Shown here piece after piece: positions 5,971 to 12,204 of a stretch of DNA of 15,336 bases. The position numbers and the translations under genes are program-made. The DNA comes from a candidate division KSB1 bacterium (lineage in GTDB: Bacteria > Zhuqueibacterota > JdFR-76 > DREG01), in NCBI GenBank assembly GCA_022566355.1, contig JADFJB010000112.1:1-15336 (forward strand), read 5' to 3'. Numbering within the stretch: the first letter of the stretch is position 1; each line of letters begins with the position of its first letter. The notes under the pieces are model-generated. The model saw only the letters and a program-made list of their open reading frames with translations, made no database searches and was not told the origin of the DNA.

Positions 5971-6076
5971 GCTAAGATTAAGATTCAGCTCATAAGTTTT
6001 TCAGATTAATTTGTCTTTTATTCCAACCTCAATCAACTTTTTCTTAACCTTAACCTGAACCTAAATCTAAATCTTG
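5971..6076. repeat. Hexamer-flanked module, copy 1
   Basis: gctaagattaagattcagct, then cataagtttttcagattaat, ttgtcttttattcc and aacctcaatcaa (5971-6036), followed by hexamers ttaacc, ttaacc, tgaacc, taaatc, taaatc to 6073. The same module recurs at 6482-6543 and 6784-6850. The purine-rich left side and pyrimidine-rich right side are roughly complementary. Its right end lies 4 bp from the stop of the four-helix-bundle gene. Confidence 0.65.
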
Positions 6077-6079
6077 TGT

Positions 6080-6443
6080 TTAAATTTGGGATTTGAAAGT
6101 CTTTAGAATTGTGTTTATTTCCTTATGAATTCTGGCCAATAATTTTTCTATTTCAGTGACTTGATTGCAGGAAAAATAACTAACTCGTATTCCATATTCC
6201 AAATGGTTCATGGTTTCTAAAAGGGAACCTCGTGAAATAGAATAGAACTGCATTTTTTCACCGATTGAATTACGACCAAATCCCTTCGGCTATATTTGCA
6301 GAAATACTAAGGGCAGATCTTCTAATCTGGGATGTTAATCCATAGTCTTCGTTTCTGGGTAGATCTTTAGTCAAATAAAATATCTTCTCTGAGACTTCCA
6401 TGACTAATTGCCATACTGGCATTTCCTTGAATGATTTATGCAT
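6080..6443 (-). pseudogene. Four-helix-bundle protein (23S IVS-encoded family), frameshifted
   Basis: The first frame begins MHKSFKEMPVWQLVMEVSEK, continues with YLTKDLPRNEDYGLTSQIRR and reaches SALSISANIAEG. This is the hallmark N-terminus of the about 120-aa four-helix-bundle family found in 23S rRNA intervening sequences and scattered through genomes. It then reads a TAA six bases later. In the next frame the rest is intact: FGRNSIGEKMQFYSISRGSL, then ETMNHLEYGIRVSYFSC and EIEKLLARIHKEINTILK, to TAA at 6080. One extra base in gccgaaggg (plus strand 6281-6290) accounts for the break; the partial copy at 6858-6942 has gccgaggg and is in frame. A strong Shine-Dalgarno precedes the ATG. The function of the family is unknown. 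Confidence 0.87.
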
Positions 6444-6448
6444 ACTCC

Positions 6449-6455
6449 CCTCCTT
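6449..6455 (-). promoter_or_regulatory. Strong Shine-Dalgarno (AAGGAGG) of the four-helix-bundle gene
   Basis: The minus strand reads AAGGAGG, 5 nt of spacer, then ATG at 6443. It fixes the start of the frameshifted gene. It stands out because the large genes in this window (ftsK, lolA, the tyrosine kinase) show no comparable site. Confidence 0.8.
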
Positions 6456-6460
6456 AAGAT

Positions 6461-6543
6461 TCAGGCTGAGGATAAGGTTGAGGTTAAGATTAAGATTTTA
6501 GCTCATAAATTTATAGATAGATTTTTTTTATCTCCTCAATCAA
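6461..6543. repeat. Hexamer-flanked module, copy 2
   Basis: gattcaggctgaggataagg and hexamers lead into ggttaagattaagattttag, then ctcataaatttatagataga, tttttttta and tctcctcaatcaa. It shares the left flank gattcaggctga with copy 3 (6772) and the core with copies 1 and 3. It lies just upstream of the four-helix-bundle gene's Shine-Dalgarno. Confidence 0.65.
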
Positions 6544-6559
6544 TTCTTTTCTTATCATT

Positions 6560-6740
6560 TACATTATCCTAAACCTTAAGCTCAATCTCAGTCTTTAACC
6601 TCAATATATTATTTTCTTAACCTCGACCTTAAACTTAACCTCAACCTCAATCTTTTTTACTTAACCTTAACCTTATTTTTAACACAGCTCCGCCACATCA
6701 GTCCCAAAATTTAGATTAAGATTGAGGTTAAGGTTAAGAC
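6560..6740. repeat. Dense hexamer field
   Basis: Runs of taaacc, ttaagc, tcaatc, tcagtc, ttaacc, tcaacc (about 6568-6676) in the C-rich orientation, a short unique stretch cacagctccgccacatcagt (6680-6699), then the opposite orientation agattaagattgaggttaag (about 6713-6740). The opposed orientations can pair. No gene is seen in 6444-6857 or 6943-7119. Confidence 0.65.
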
Positions 6741-6771
6741 TTTTTATTTCTTTTATCCCAACCTCTTTGAG

Positions 6772-6850
6772 ATTCAGGCTGAAGCTAAGATTTAAGATTC
6801 AGCTCATAAGTTTTTTAGATTGATTTTCTTTTATCTCCACCTCAATCTAA
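6772..6850. repeat. Hexamer-flanked module, copy 3
   Basis: gattcaggctga, then gctaagatttaagattcagc, tcataagttttttagattga, ttttcttttatctcc and acctcaatctaa. Nearly the same as copy 1 (5971-6036). It abuts the truncated duplicate of the four-helix-bundle gene at 6858. Confidence 0.65.
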
Positions 6851-6857
6851 ACAATTA

Positions 6858-6942
6858 TCATGGTTTCAAAAACTGAACCTCGTGAAATAGAATAGAACTG
6901 CATTTTTTCACCGATTGAATTACGACCAAATCCCTCGGCTAT
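6858..6942 (-). pseudogene. Internal fragment duplicated from the four-helix-bundle gene
   Basis: An 85-bp block nearly identical to 6208-6292 of the frameshifted gene. The differences are a few bases near 6868-6873 and the absence of one base in gccgaggg. It encodes AEGFGRNSIGEKMQFYSISRG in one frame, with repeat DNA on both sides, so it has no ends of its own and cannot be a gene. It preserves the unbroken reading frame that the longer copy has lost. Confidence 0.85.
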
Positions 6943-6949
6943 CACAGCC

Positions 6950-7033
6950 TCTTAACCTTAAACTCAACCTTAACCTTATTTTTAACCTCAATTAATTTTT
7001 TTTAAACCTTAGCCTTATCCTTACCTCAACTTA
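6950..7033. repeat. Hexamer array, C-rich orientation
   Basis: Units cttaac, cttaaa, ctcaac, cttaac, cttatt, then ttaaacc, cttagc, cttatc, cttacc, tcaacttaag. It ends about 85 bp from the stop codon of the tyrosine kinase gene. No terminator hairpin of classical form is evident there. Confidence 0.65.
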
Positions 7034-7119
7034 AGCCGCCTGGATAATTCAAAAAGATTCTTTTACTTTGGAAAGAAATTGGAGTAAACCTGTTAATCGC
7101 CATTTAATTGGCCCAAAAT

Positions 7120-9462
7120 TTAAACATCAGCTTTATGAGATTGCTTCCGATGCTTCCTTCTATGTTTTCCGCCTTTCCGGCTCTTCTTTTCACCTGAATC
7201 TCCATAGTAGTAATAATAGTAGTAATAGTAGTAATAAGATCCGTACATATTGGACGCTGAAACGTCATTCAGCAATACTCCCAAAGCTCTTCCCCGCACA
7301 TTTTGTAATAACTCAAATGTTCGCAATGCAGCATCCCGGTCCGTTTTACCCGACCTTAAAACAACAACCACGCCATCCACCAAGGGCGCTAAAACCAATG
7401 CATCCGTCACGGCAATCATTGGCGGACTATCGAAGAGAACATATTCAAATTCTTGTTTGATCTCCTGCAAAAATTCCCGCATGCGTTTCGATCCAATCAT
7501 CTCGGAAGGGTTGGGTGGTAAAATGCCTGTAGTGATCATGTGAAGGTTCTCAATTTCCGTTACTTTAACGATACTTGTTAACGGTTCATTACCGACGAGA
7601 TAGTTAGTTAAACCAACTTCACGGGAAAGGTTGAACAAATTGTGCAATACCGGCCTGCGTAAGTCAGTATCCACCAATATAACTTTAGAGCCCATCTGTG
7701 CCAATGCAATTGCGAGGTTGGCAACAGAGGTGGATTTACCCTCTCCGGGTCCCGGACTGGAGACCAAAATAGTACGGGCAGGATCGTCAGTTTTAGAGTA
7801 CTGCAGTTGTGTTCGTAATGCCCGGTAAGCCTCGGAAATGGGTGATTTCGGCTTCAAATGAGTGATTAATCGCTCGGCTATTTTTCCTTCTTCGACTTTC
7901 TTATCATTCTTGGATTGAAATTGCTTGATAAAAAGAGGTTTCCATTTGCCATTTGTTAATTCCGGTTTAATTTCGGGGATTGAACCCAGCAAGGGTAGTT
8001 TTAAGCGCTCAACATTCTCTATAGTACGTATTGAATTATCCATGTATTCAATCAGGAAGGTAATTCCAATACCCAACCCAAGCCCTATTAAGGCTCCTAA
8101 TAATAAATTCCGATTAGTTTTGGGAGAAATTGGATTTCCGGAAGGAACTGCCCCATCCACCATTCGGATCTTACCGATCTGACCCGCACGAGTAATCCTG
8201 GTTTCCTCATACTTTTCTTTCATCATGAGATAGATGTTCTCATTCAATCTACGTGATCGTTCGAGTCGCGCCAATTGTAATGTTTTTTCCGGTAATTCCT
8301 CAAGTTTGCTGTCGAAATCATCGACAATTTTTTTCAATGCGGCTGCACGGGCTCCAAATGCACTAATCTCAATCTCAGAAGTGATTATAGCTTCCACAAG
8401 TCCCTGGTTACGTTGTAATGGATCGCCGACAGGAATCTTTGCCAATAGTAATTTCTTCGTTTCATCTGCCAATGATTTTTTTAGTCCTTCTAAGTTTTTC
8501 TTTTCTTTCTCGACCTGAGGGAAATTATCAGGCACACCCTGGATTTTATAAGTTGCCAGGTTTGCTTCTATCGAGGCAATTCTCGATCGATATTCAATAA
8601 TTTTTGGATGAGTAATATCTGCAAGGTCGGCTACTAAACTTTGCTTTAGTTCCCCCAACCTGGATTTCAAGCCTGCTAATCTTGTAGAATTCGTGCTGAT
8701 TTCGATCTGCGCTTCCCGATAGGCGCTTTCAAAAGTGACCAATTGGTTGACGATTAAAGCTGCATCCCCAGTTAAGGAAACAGATCCCGATTCTTGTTGA
8801 AATTCCTTAAACGCTTCCTCCGAATATTTTAATTCCTTTTCTATCTTTTCCAATTGATCATCAAGGAAATCTACCACTTGAGTTATTTCTTGCCGGTTGG
8901 TGGTTTGATCTAATTCTTTATACACTTCAGCCACAGAATTTGCCAGATAAGCTGCTTCCCAACCTGATGAGGCTTTCATTTTAATCTGGATGATATCGGT
9001 ATCCCGGATGATCGAAACATCCATGCTTCTCATAATCTGGCCAATACCGGGTTTATTGGGAATCGCTTCCTCTCCTGAGAGATTGTAATTTGCAGCTCGG
9101 AGAGAATCATATTCGGTTGAATTGGATAAATAATCAACGACCTTAATGGCCAGGTATCTGCTTTTCAGGATTTGTAATTGATTATTTAACCGGGTCATCT
9201 GCTGGCCGAAGGGTGAAACAGAAAATAATGTTCTCTCTAATCCGCCGGATTGAACTACGATGACTTTGCATGAAGATTCATATATTGGAGGGGTCGTAAA
9301 CGAAAAATAAGCGGTTGCTGCAAAAACCGATATAAATGAAAAGACTATGATCCAGCGGCCGCGATATAGAATTCGCAGGTAATCCGTAATTCGAACTGGC
9401 TGTTCATCAAATTGACTATTCCATGTGTCTTGCAAATTCAAATTCCTTTTTGAATATGACAT
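7120..9462 (-). CDS. wzc: Wzc-type polysaccharide co-polymerase / bacterial tyrosine kinase
   Basis: A 780-aa inner-membrane protein of exopolysaccharide or capsule export. In order: a Wzz-type N-terminus with one membrane segment (about 34-52); a long periplasmic coiled coil (about 190-430) with the GNVR-like region near LERSRRLNENIYLMMKEKYE; a second membrane segment (LLLGALIGLGLGIGITFLIE, about 450-470); then the cytoplasmic BY-kinase. Kinase motifs are Walker A (SSPGPGEGKST, about 566-576), Walker A' (VILVDTDLRRP, about 592-602) and Walker B (YVLFDSPP, about 673-680). The family controls chain length and export by cycling autophosphorylation of a C-terminal tyrosine cluster. Here that cluster is an unbroken run of eleven Tyr (about 743-753), plus one in MYGS, followed by a strongly basic tail (KKSRKGGKHRRKHRK). 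All motifs are intact. ATG at 9462, no Shine-Dalgarno. Confidence 0.93.
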   Translation of the reverse strand: MSYSKRNLNLQDTWNSQFDEQPVRITDYLRILYRGRWIIVFSFISVFAATAYFSFTTPPIYESSCKVIVVQSGGLERTLFSVSPFGQQMTRLNNQLQILKSRYLAIKVVDYLSNSTEYDSLRAANYNLSGEEAIPNKPGIGQIMRSMDVSIIRDTDIIQIKMKASSGWEAAYLANSVAEVYKELDQTTNRQEITQVVDFLDDQLEKIEKELKYSEEAFKEFQQESGSVSLTGDAALIVNQLVTFESAYREAQIEISTNSTRLAGLKSRLGELKQSLVADLADITHPKIIEYRSRIASIEANLATYKIQGVPDNFPQVEKEKKNLEGLKKSLADETKKLLLAKIPVGDPLQRNQGLVEAIITSEIEISAFGARAAALKKIVDDFDSKLEELPEKTLQLARLERSRRLNENIYLMMKEKYEETRITRAGQIGKIRMVDGAVPSGNPISPKTNRNLLLGALIGLGLGIGITFLIEYMDNSIRTIENVERLKLPLLGSIPEIKPELTNGKWKPLFIKQFQSKNDKKVEEGKIAERLITHLKPKSPISEAYRALRTQLQYSKTDDPARTILVSSPGPGEGKSTSVANLAIALAQMGSKVILVDTDLRRPVLHNLFNLSREVGLTNYLVGNEPLTSIVKVTEIENLHMITTGILPPNPSEMIGSKRMREFLQEIKQEFEYVLFDSPPMIAVTDALVLAPLVDGVVVVLRSGKTDRDAALRTFELLQNVRGRALGVLLNDVSASNMYGSYYYYYYYYYYYGDSGEKKSRKGGKHRRKHRKQSHKADV
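7204..7236 (-). repeat. TAT/TAC codon microsatellite encoding eleven tyrosines
   Basis: Eleven consecutive tyrosine codons. On the coding strand they run TAT TAC TAC, TAT TAC TAC, TAT, TAT TAC TAC, TAT, so a 9-bp unit (TATTACTAC) occurs three times. Such an array can change copy number by slippage in steps that keep the frame. Confidence 0.85.
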
Positions 9463-9640
9463 GCATAATTACAAAAGGTATGAGTTTAAATCCGGGAGTT
9501 TCTAAATGTTACAAACAAATTAAAATTTAATGTTTAATGTTTCAAATTCAAGAAAAAATTTATATTAAATTCATTTTGTAACTTTAAAAATTCAGAGCCT
9601 CTACCAATCATATTTCTTTAGAACTCCTCCTGGAATTGCA

Positions 9641-9751
9641 TTAAAAATATATTACAAAACAAATGATAGTAGATATTAAGGTTACAATAATCAAAGCCGC
9701 ACTATATCCCGTCACCATTTTAGTTGCTATGACCAAATCCCTGAATTTCAT
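9641..9751 (-). CDS. 36-aa single-pass membrane protein, unknown
   Basis: ATG at 9751 preceded by AAAGGAGA with 5 nt spacing, then 36 codons to TAA at 9641. The N-terminus is MKFRDLVIATKMVTGYS, followed by a hydrophobic stretch of about 19-20 residues (AALIIVTLISTIICFVIYF) that ends the protein. The short amphipathic start plus TM resembles the first segment of methyl-accepting chemotaxis or other sensor proteins, but no further domain follows in any frame. It could be a genuine small membrane protein or the stub of a lost receptor. It lies 179 bp upstream of the tyrosine kinase gene on the same strand and could be cotranscribed with it. Confidence 0.6.
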   Translation of the reverse strand: MKFRDLVIATKMVTGYSAALIIVTLISTIICFVIYF

Positions 9752-9756
9752 TTTTA

Positions 9757-9764
9757 TCTCCTTT
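9757..9764 (-). promoter_or_regulatory. Shine-Dalgarno of the 36-aa ORF
   Basis: The minus strand reads AAAGGAGA, then five bases, then ATG at 9751. This is the main evidence that the small ORF is translated. Confidence 0.7.
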
Positions 9765-9887
9765 ATGATTATTGATTTTCAAATAAATTTAAAGCTCTAT
9801 CTTAGCAAGCATAATCAAACTTAGAACTACTCTAAATTTAGATGGAAATACATTGTTATTTTGGCCTTCGAAATTCAATGTTTTCAC

Positions 9888-9940
9888 AAAAAAAAGCACA
9901 GTCAATACACCTATATAGGGATAAGAGTGATTGACTGTGC
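9888..9940 (-). terminator. Hairpin plus T-run, minus-strand terminator
   Basis: Perfect 11-bp inverted repeat gcacagtcaat (9896-9906) / attgactgtgc (9930-9940). The plus-strand A run at 9888-9895 becomes eight Ts after the stem on the minus strand. The 23-nt loop contains a nested perfect palindrome CCTATATAGG (about 9910-9919). It has the form of a Rho-independent terminator, but the nearest upstream gene on this strand (lolA) ends about 600 bp away. Confidence 0.6.
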
Positions 9941-10199
9941 CTTCAACTTGCAGCCCTTAAATTATGCGAATCAGCAAACGAATTGTTATGAAAGAACCCA
10001 TTTAAATCCGATTCTACCTTATGTTCTCAGGAAAGCTCTAATCACATAAGGTTTTATTAACATGAATTGATCACAGAATAAAATAGTAAAGCAAATAGTT
10101 CCATATAATTATTGCAACACCTGTTTCACATCTGTTAAATATATTTTTGTTATATCAATTTCTTTTTTTGTCGTAAGTCGAAACGAAAAGCACCCATTC
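9941..10199. other. Non-coding stretch, nothing recognised
   Basis: AT-rich sequence without a convincing gene. The only longer open frame here (plus strand 9861-10049) crosses the terminator hairpin, has no ribosome binding site and resembles nothing. If the terminator at 9888-9940 serves a small RNA, its body would lie here. Confidence 0.4.
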
Positions 10200-10277
10200 T
10201 GTCATTCCCGCATGCTTTTAGCGGGAATCTTGTTGCTTGCACCCTTAGATCCCCGATAAAATCATTCGAGGATGACA
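10200..10277. repeat. TGTCATTCCCGC ... GAGGATGACA REP-like element
   Basis: TGTCATTCCCGC (10200-10211) pairs locally with GCGGGAATC (10221-10229). Its outer part TGTCATTCC is complementary (with one mismatch) to GAGGATGACA (10268-10277), and there is an internal agatccccg. This is the layout of the widespread TGTCATTCCCGC-type dispersed palindromic elements. GC content is above that of the surroundings. Confidence 0.65.
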
Positions 10278-10345
10278 TTTTATGGGAGTTCTGGGACAGC
10301 CTTAAGAATTCGGGAAATGGCACTAGTTGTTGAGTTTTCGTTCAG

Positions 10346-10385
10346 ACAATAATTATTATTAACCTATATATAGTATTATTATTGT
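10346..10385. repeat. AT-rich imperfect palindrome
   Basis: acaataattattatta / tagtattattattgt flank a short cctatata centre, giving a stem of about 15 bp with one or two mismatches. It lacks a GC stem or T-run and lies in the 268-bp non-coding stretch downstream of lolA. That stretch also has ttttact-type heptamers at about 10459-10480 and tgggatt heptamers at about 10511-10533. Confidence 0.45.
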
Positions 10386-10545
10386 AGACTAATCAAAATA
10401 TAGCATAAGTTTTTTAATAACAAGTTTTCTTTTATTCAAATTTCCCCTATATTTTCTCTTTTTACTTTTTACTTTTACCGTACTTAGCCTAGAACCTAAA
10501 ATCAAGTATCTGGGATTGGGTGTTGGGATTGAAGAAACTAAAGAC

Positions 10546-11193
10546 CTACCTTAAATCAACAACTTCAATGGAATCATCCGGTATGTAATGAAAAAGATCA
10601 TTATTGGAGTTTGTGAGAAGTGTAATCTTGTTAATGATGTAGGTAGTACTATTCTCATTTGCATCAAAGTAGGTTAATTTTCGAGTTAGCCATTCCTTCT
10701 TATCAACCCATACGTCCAATTTTTGTATAAAGACATCCGGCGACTGGGACTTTAAGGTAATATGATAGCACTGCCTATTTTCAAAAACTTCCAACCCTAT
10801 CAATTCTACATCGTAATCTTTATGATAATTTACGAATAAATGATGTGGCAAATAGCTACCCTCAGTCGGATCTAAATAATCTATAATAACTTGCTTTTCA
10901 ATTGTCGATAAAGTCCAAACCGATTTCCCATCCGAAACAATCAGTTGGTGAGGAGTTTCGATTCGAAATGCATCCTTTTTACCGATATAAATTTTCCCGG
11001 AATTTTGTTCTTCTTCTTCGGCAAGCGACCAATAAAAAGTCTGGGAGAATTCCGCTTCTATGACTTGAACATCTTCAAGCTTTTTTTGTACATTTTTGAT
11101 GATCTGTTTTGCGGAGGGGTCCTTATCATAAATCCAGCCAAGCAAAGGCAGGATTATACAAATAATAAAAATTTTTGGGCTTAAGGAATTCAT
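10546..11193 (-). CDS. lolA: Outer-membrane lipoprotein carrier protein LolA
   Basis: A 215-aa periplasmic protein of the LolA family, which carries lipoproteins from the LolCDE complex to the outer membrane. An N-terminal hydrophobic segment (FIICIILPLLGWIY, about residues 9-22) follows a short start with Lys7 and serves as signal peptide, without an obvious AxA site. The mature part shows the family pattern: IEAEFSQTFYWSL, a SGKIYIGKKDAFRIETP strand pair, LIVSDGKSVWTLSTIEKQVI, and later strands to DDSIEVVDL. Length is normal. In FCB genomes lolA commonly follows ftsK, as here, but about 1 kb of repeats and broken small genes separates the two. ATG at 11193; no Shine-Dalgarno. Its presence shows a two-membrane envelope. 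Confidence 0.85.
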   Translation of the reverse strand: MNSLSPKIFIICIILPLLGWIYDKDPSAKQIIKNVQKKLEDVQVIEAEFSQTFYWSLAEEEEQNSGKIYIGKKDAFRIETPHQLIVSDGKSVWTLSTIEKQVIIDYLDPTEGSYLPHHLFVNYHKDYDVELIGLEVFENRQCYHITLKSQSPDVFIQKLDVWVDKKEWLTRKLTYFDANENSTTYIINKITLLTNSNNDLFHYIPDDSIEVVDLR

Positions 11194-11332
11194 ATTATTA
11201 TTAGGATAAGGTATTTGAAATTAGTTTGTATCAATGCTTTTAATGTTTTATTCAAAATATTGATTTTAGTTTCTTATTTATTGGTTTAATTAAAGAATAT
11301 TTGTTATTGGGTTTGGTATTTCAGGGCGGTAT

Positions 11333-11402
11333 ACCTTACTCCTAATACCTAATACCTAATACCTGATACCTTATACCTGACACCTTATTCCTTATATCTT
11401 AT
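11333..11402. repeat. Heptamer array (ACCTAAT-type), about 10 units
   Basis: Ten consecutive 7-bp units: accttac, tcctaat, acctaat, acctaat, acctgat, accttat, acctgac, accttat, tccttat, atcttat. It ends next to the stop of the degenerate small gene at 11404. The rest of the gap from 11194 is AT-rich upstream sequence of lolA with no clear promoter. Confidence 0.85.
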
Positions 11403-11403
11403 A

Positions 11404-11606
11404 TTATCGTTTAATAATTTCAGAAGTTTTTCGGTGTCCATTTATTATAAACAGGCTCTTCATAAATTTATTTTTTCTTCAAGTAATTGAAATCTTTCTT
11501 GAACAGACAAAGAATTTAAAAATTCCAACTCAAATTCAATTTCTAATTGTTCATCATGTTCCGTTAGTTTTAATATTTTGGTTTTTTTCATTGTTTTTTT
11601 GAGCAT
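11404..11606 (-). pseudogene. Small acidic protein, about 65 aa, frameshifted; family not named
   Basis: From ATG at 11606 (alternative ATG at 11591) the frame reads KKTKILKLTEHDEQLEIEFE, then LEFLNSLSVQERFQLLEEK, to a TGA at 11460. In another frame directly after it follow KFMKSLFIINGHRKTSEIIK and R, to TAA at 11404. The layout (charged N-terminus, SLSVQERF helix, C-terminal GHRKTSEIIKR) reads as one small protein split by an indel in the gaagaaaaaataaa run around 11468-11480. Small proteins of this shape often precede nucleotidyltransferase toxins; this is recollection, not a search. No such toxin follows here. An alternative is a complete 48-aa protein ending at 11460. Confidence 0.55.
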
Positions 11607-11608
11607 TT

Positions 11609-11702
11609 TGGGTATAGGGTATAGGATATGAGGTTTGCCGTATGAGGTATGAAGTATGGGATTTGGGTCCTCATTCTCTCATTCCTCATTCCTCATTCTC
11701 CT
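11609..11702. repeat. Mirrored heptamer array (GGGTATA/GTATGAG ... CTCATTC)
   Basis: The left side has gggtata, gggtata, ggatatg, aggtttg, ccgtatg, aggtatg, aagtatg, ggatttg. The right side has tcctcat, tctcat, tcctcat, tcctcat, tctcc, which can pair with the left side using some G-T pairs. The right side runs into the 3' end of the four-helix-bundle pseudogene and encodes its last residues (RMRNEE). Confidence 0.75.
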
Positions 11703-12110
11703 TTTCACAAAGTTGATATAACCATTTAAAGTTTTTCGTGCCGTATCTTCTGAAGTCAATCCTTCATTAAATAAACTTTCCCCAATATACTTCAAATCCA
11801 GACAAGTAATCAAATGATCTTTGAGTTCGTTCATTGATCCTCTTGAAATCATATAAAATCTAATTGTATCTTTATAATGAAATCTACCATAACCTTCAGC
11901 AATATTGGCTGTACAACTCACAGCAGCTTTTCTTATTTGGTTATTCAAATTATACTTTTCTTCAACTGGAAACATACTAATATACTAATATTTTATTATG
12001 AAAGAACAGTTTCAATTCCCTTGCTTTATTCCAGGCGCTGCTAAAGAGGCAAATTCTTTTTGTTCTTCATAATCTGGAAGAGGCTCCCTCACCTCGAGTT
12101 TATCAAAAGA
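11679..12110 (-). pseudogene. Second four-helix-bundle protein, multiply disrupted
   Basis: The C-terminal 97 residues are open from ATG at 11975. They read FPVEEKYNLNNQIRKAAVSC, then TANIAEGYGRFHYKDTIRFY and MISRGSMNELKDHLITCLDL, the core of the IVS-type four-helix-bundle family. A normal member has about 25-30 more N-terminal residues. These are found upstream in pieces: WNKARELKLFFHNK in another frame (12033 to about 11992) and SFDKLEV (12110-12090). Joining SFDKLEV directly to WNKARELKLF requires removing 56 bp (12034-12089), and a further indel at the atattagt duplication near 11976-11991. It sits between ftsK and lolA and interrupts that usual neighbourhood. The truncated 98-aa ORF might still be translated. 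Confidence 0.65.
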
Positions 12111-12112
12111 AT

Positions 12113-12204
12113 ATGTGTTTTCAATTTCATGATAGTGTGGGTATGGGTTCTCGATTCCTCATTTTCTCATACCTCATTCCGTCGTTTCCTAATACCCAAC
12201 CTTA
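12113..12204. repeat. Heptamer remnants between ftsK and the pseudogene
   Basis: gggtatgggt (about 12139-12148) on the left and tcctcat, tctcat, acctcat, tcc (about 12155-12181) on the right, then cctaatacccaacc. The same unit type as at 11609-11702, again in mirrored arrangement. Confidence 0.5.

Noticed and set aside
7068-8600. Several plus-strand ORFs of 60-130 codons opposite the tyrosine kinase
   Set aside because: All are antisense shadows of a well-supported 780-aa gene.
9525-9610. 25-codon minus-strand ORF (starts MIGRGSEFLK) after the 36-aa gene
   Set aside because: AGGAGGAG is present but about 12 nt from the ATG, and the peptide shows no recognisable feature, so support is too weak.
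9861-10049. 62-codon plus-strand ORF
   Set aside because: It crosses the terminator hairpin, has no ribosome binding site and no recognisable sequence; it is the only plus-strand candidate there.
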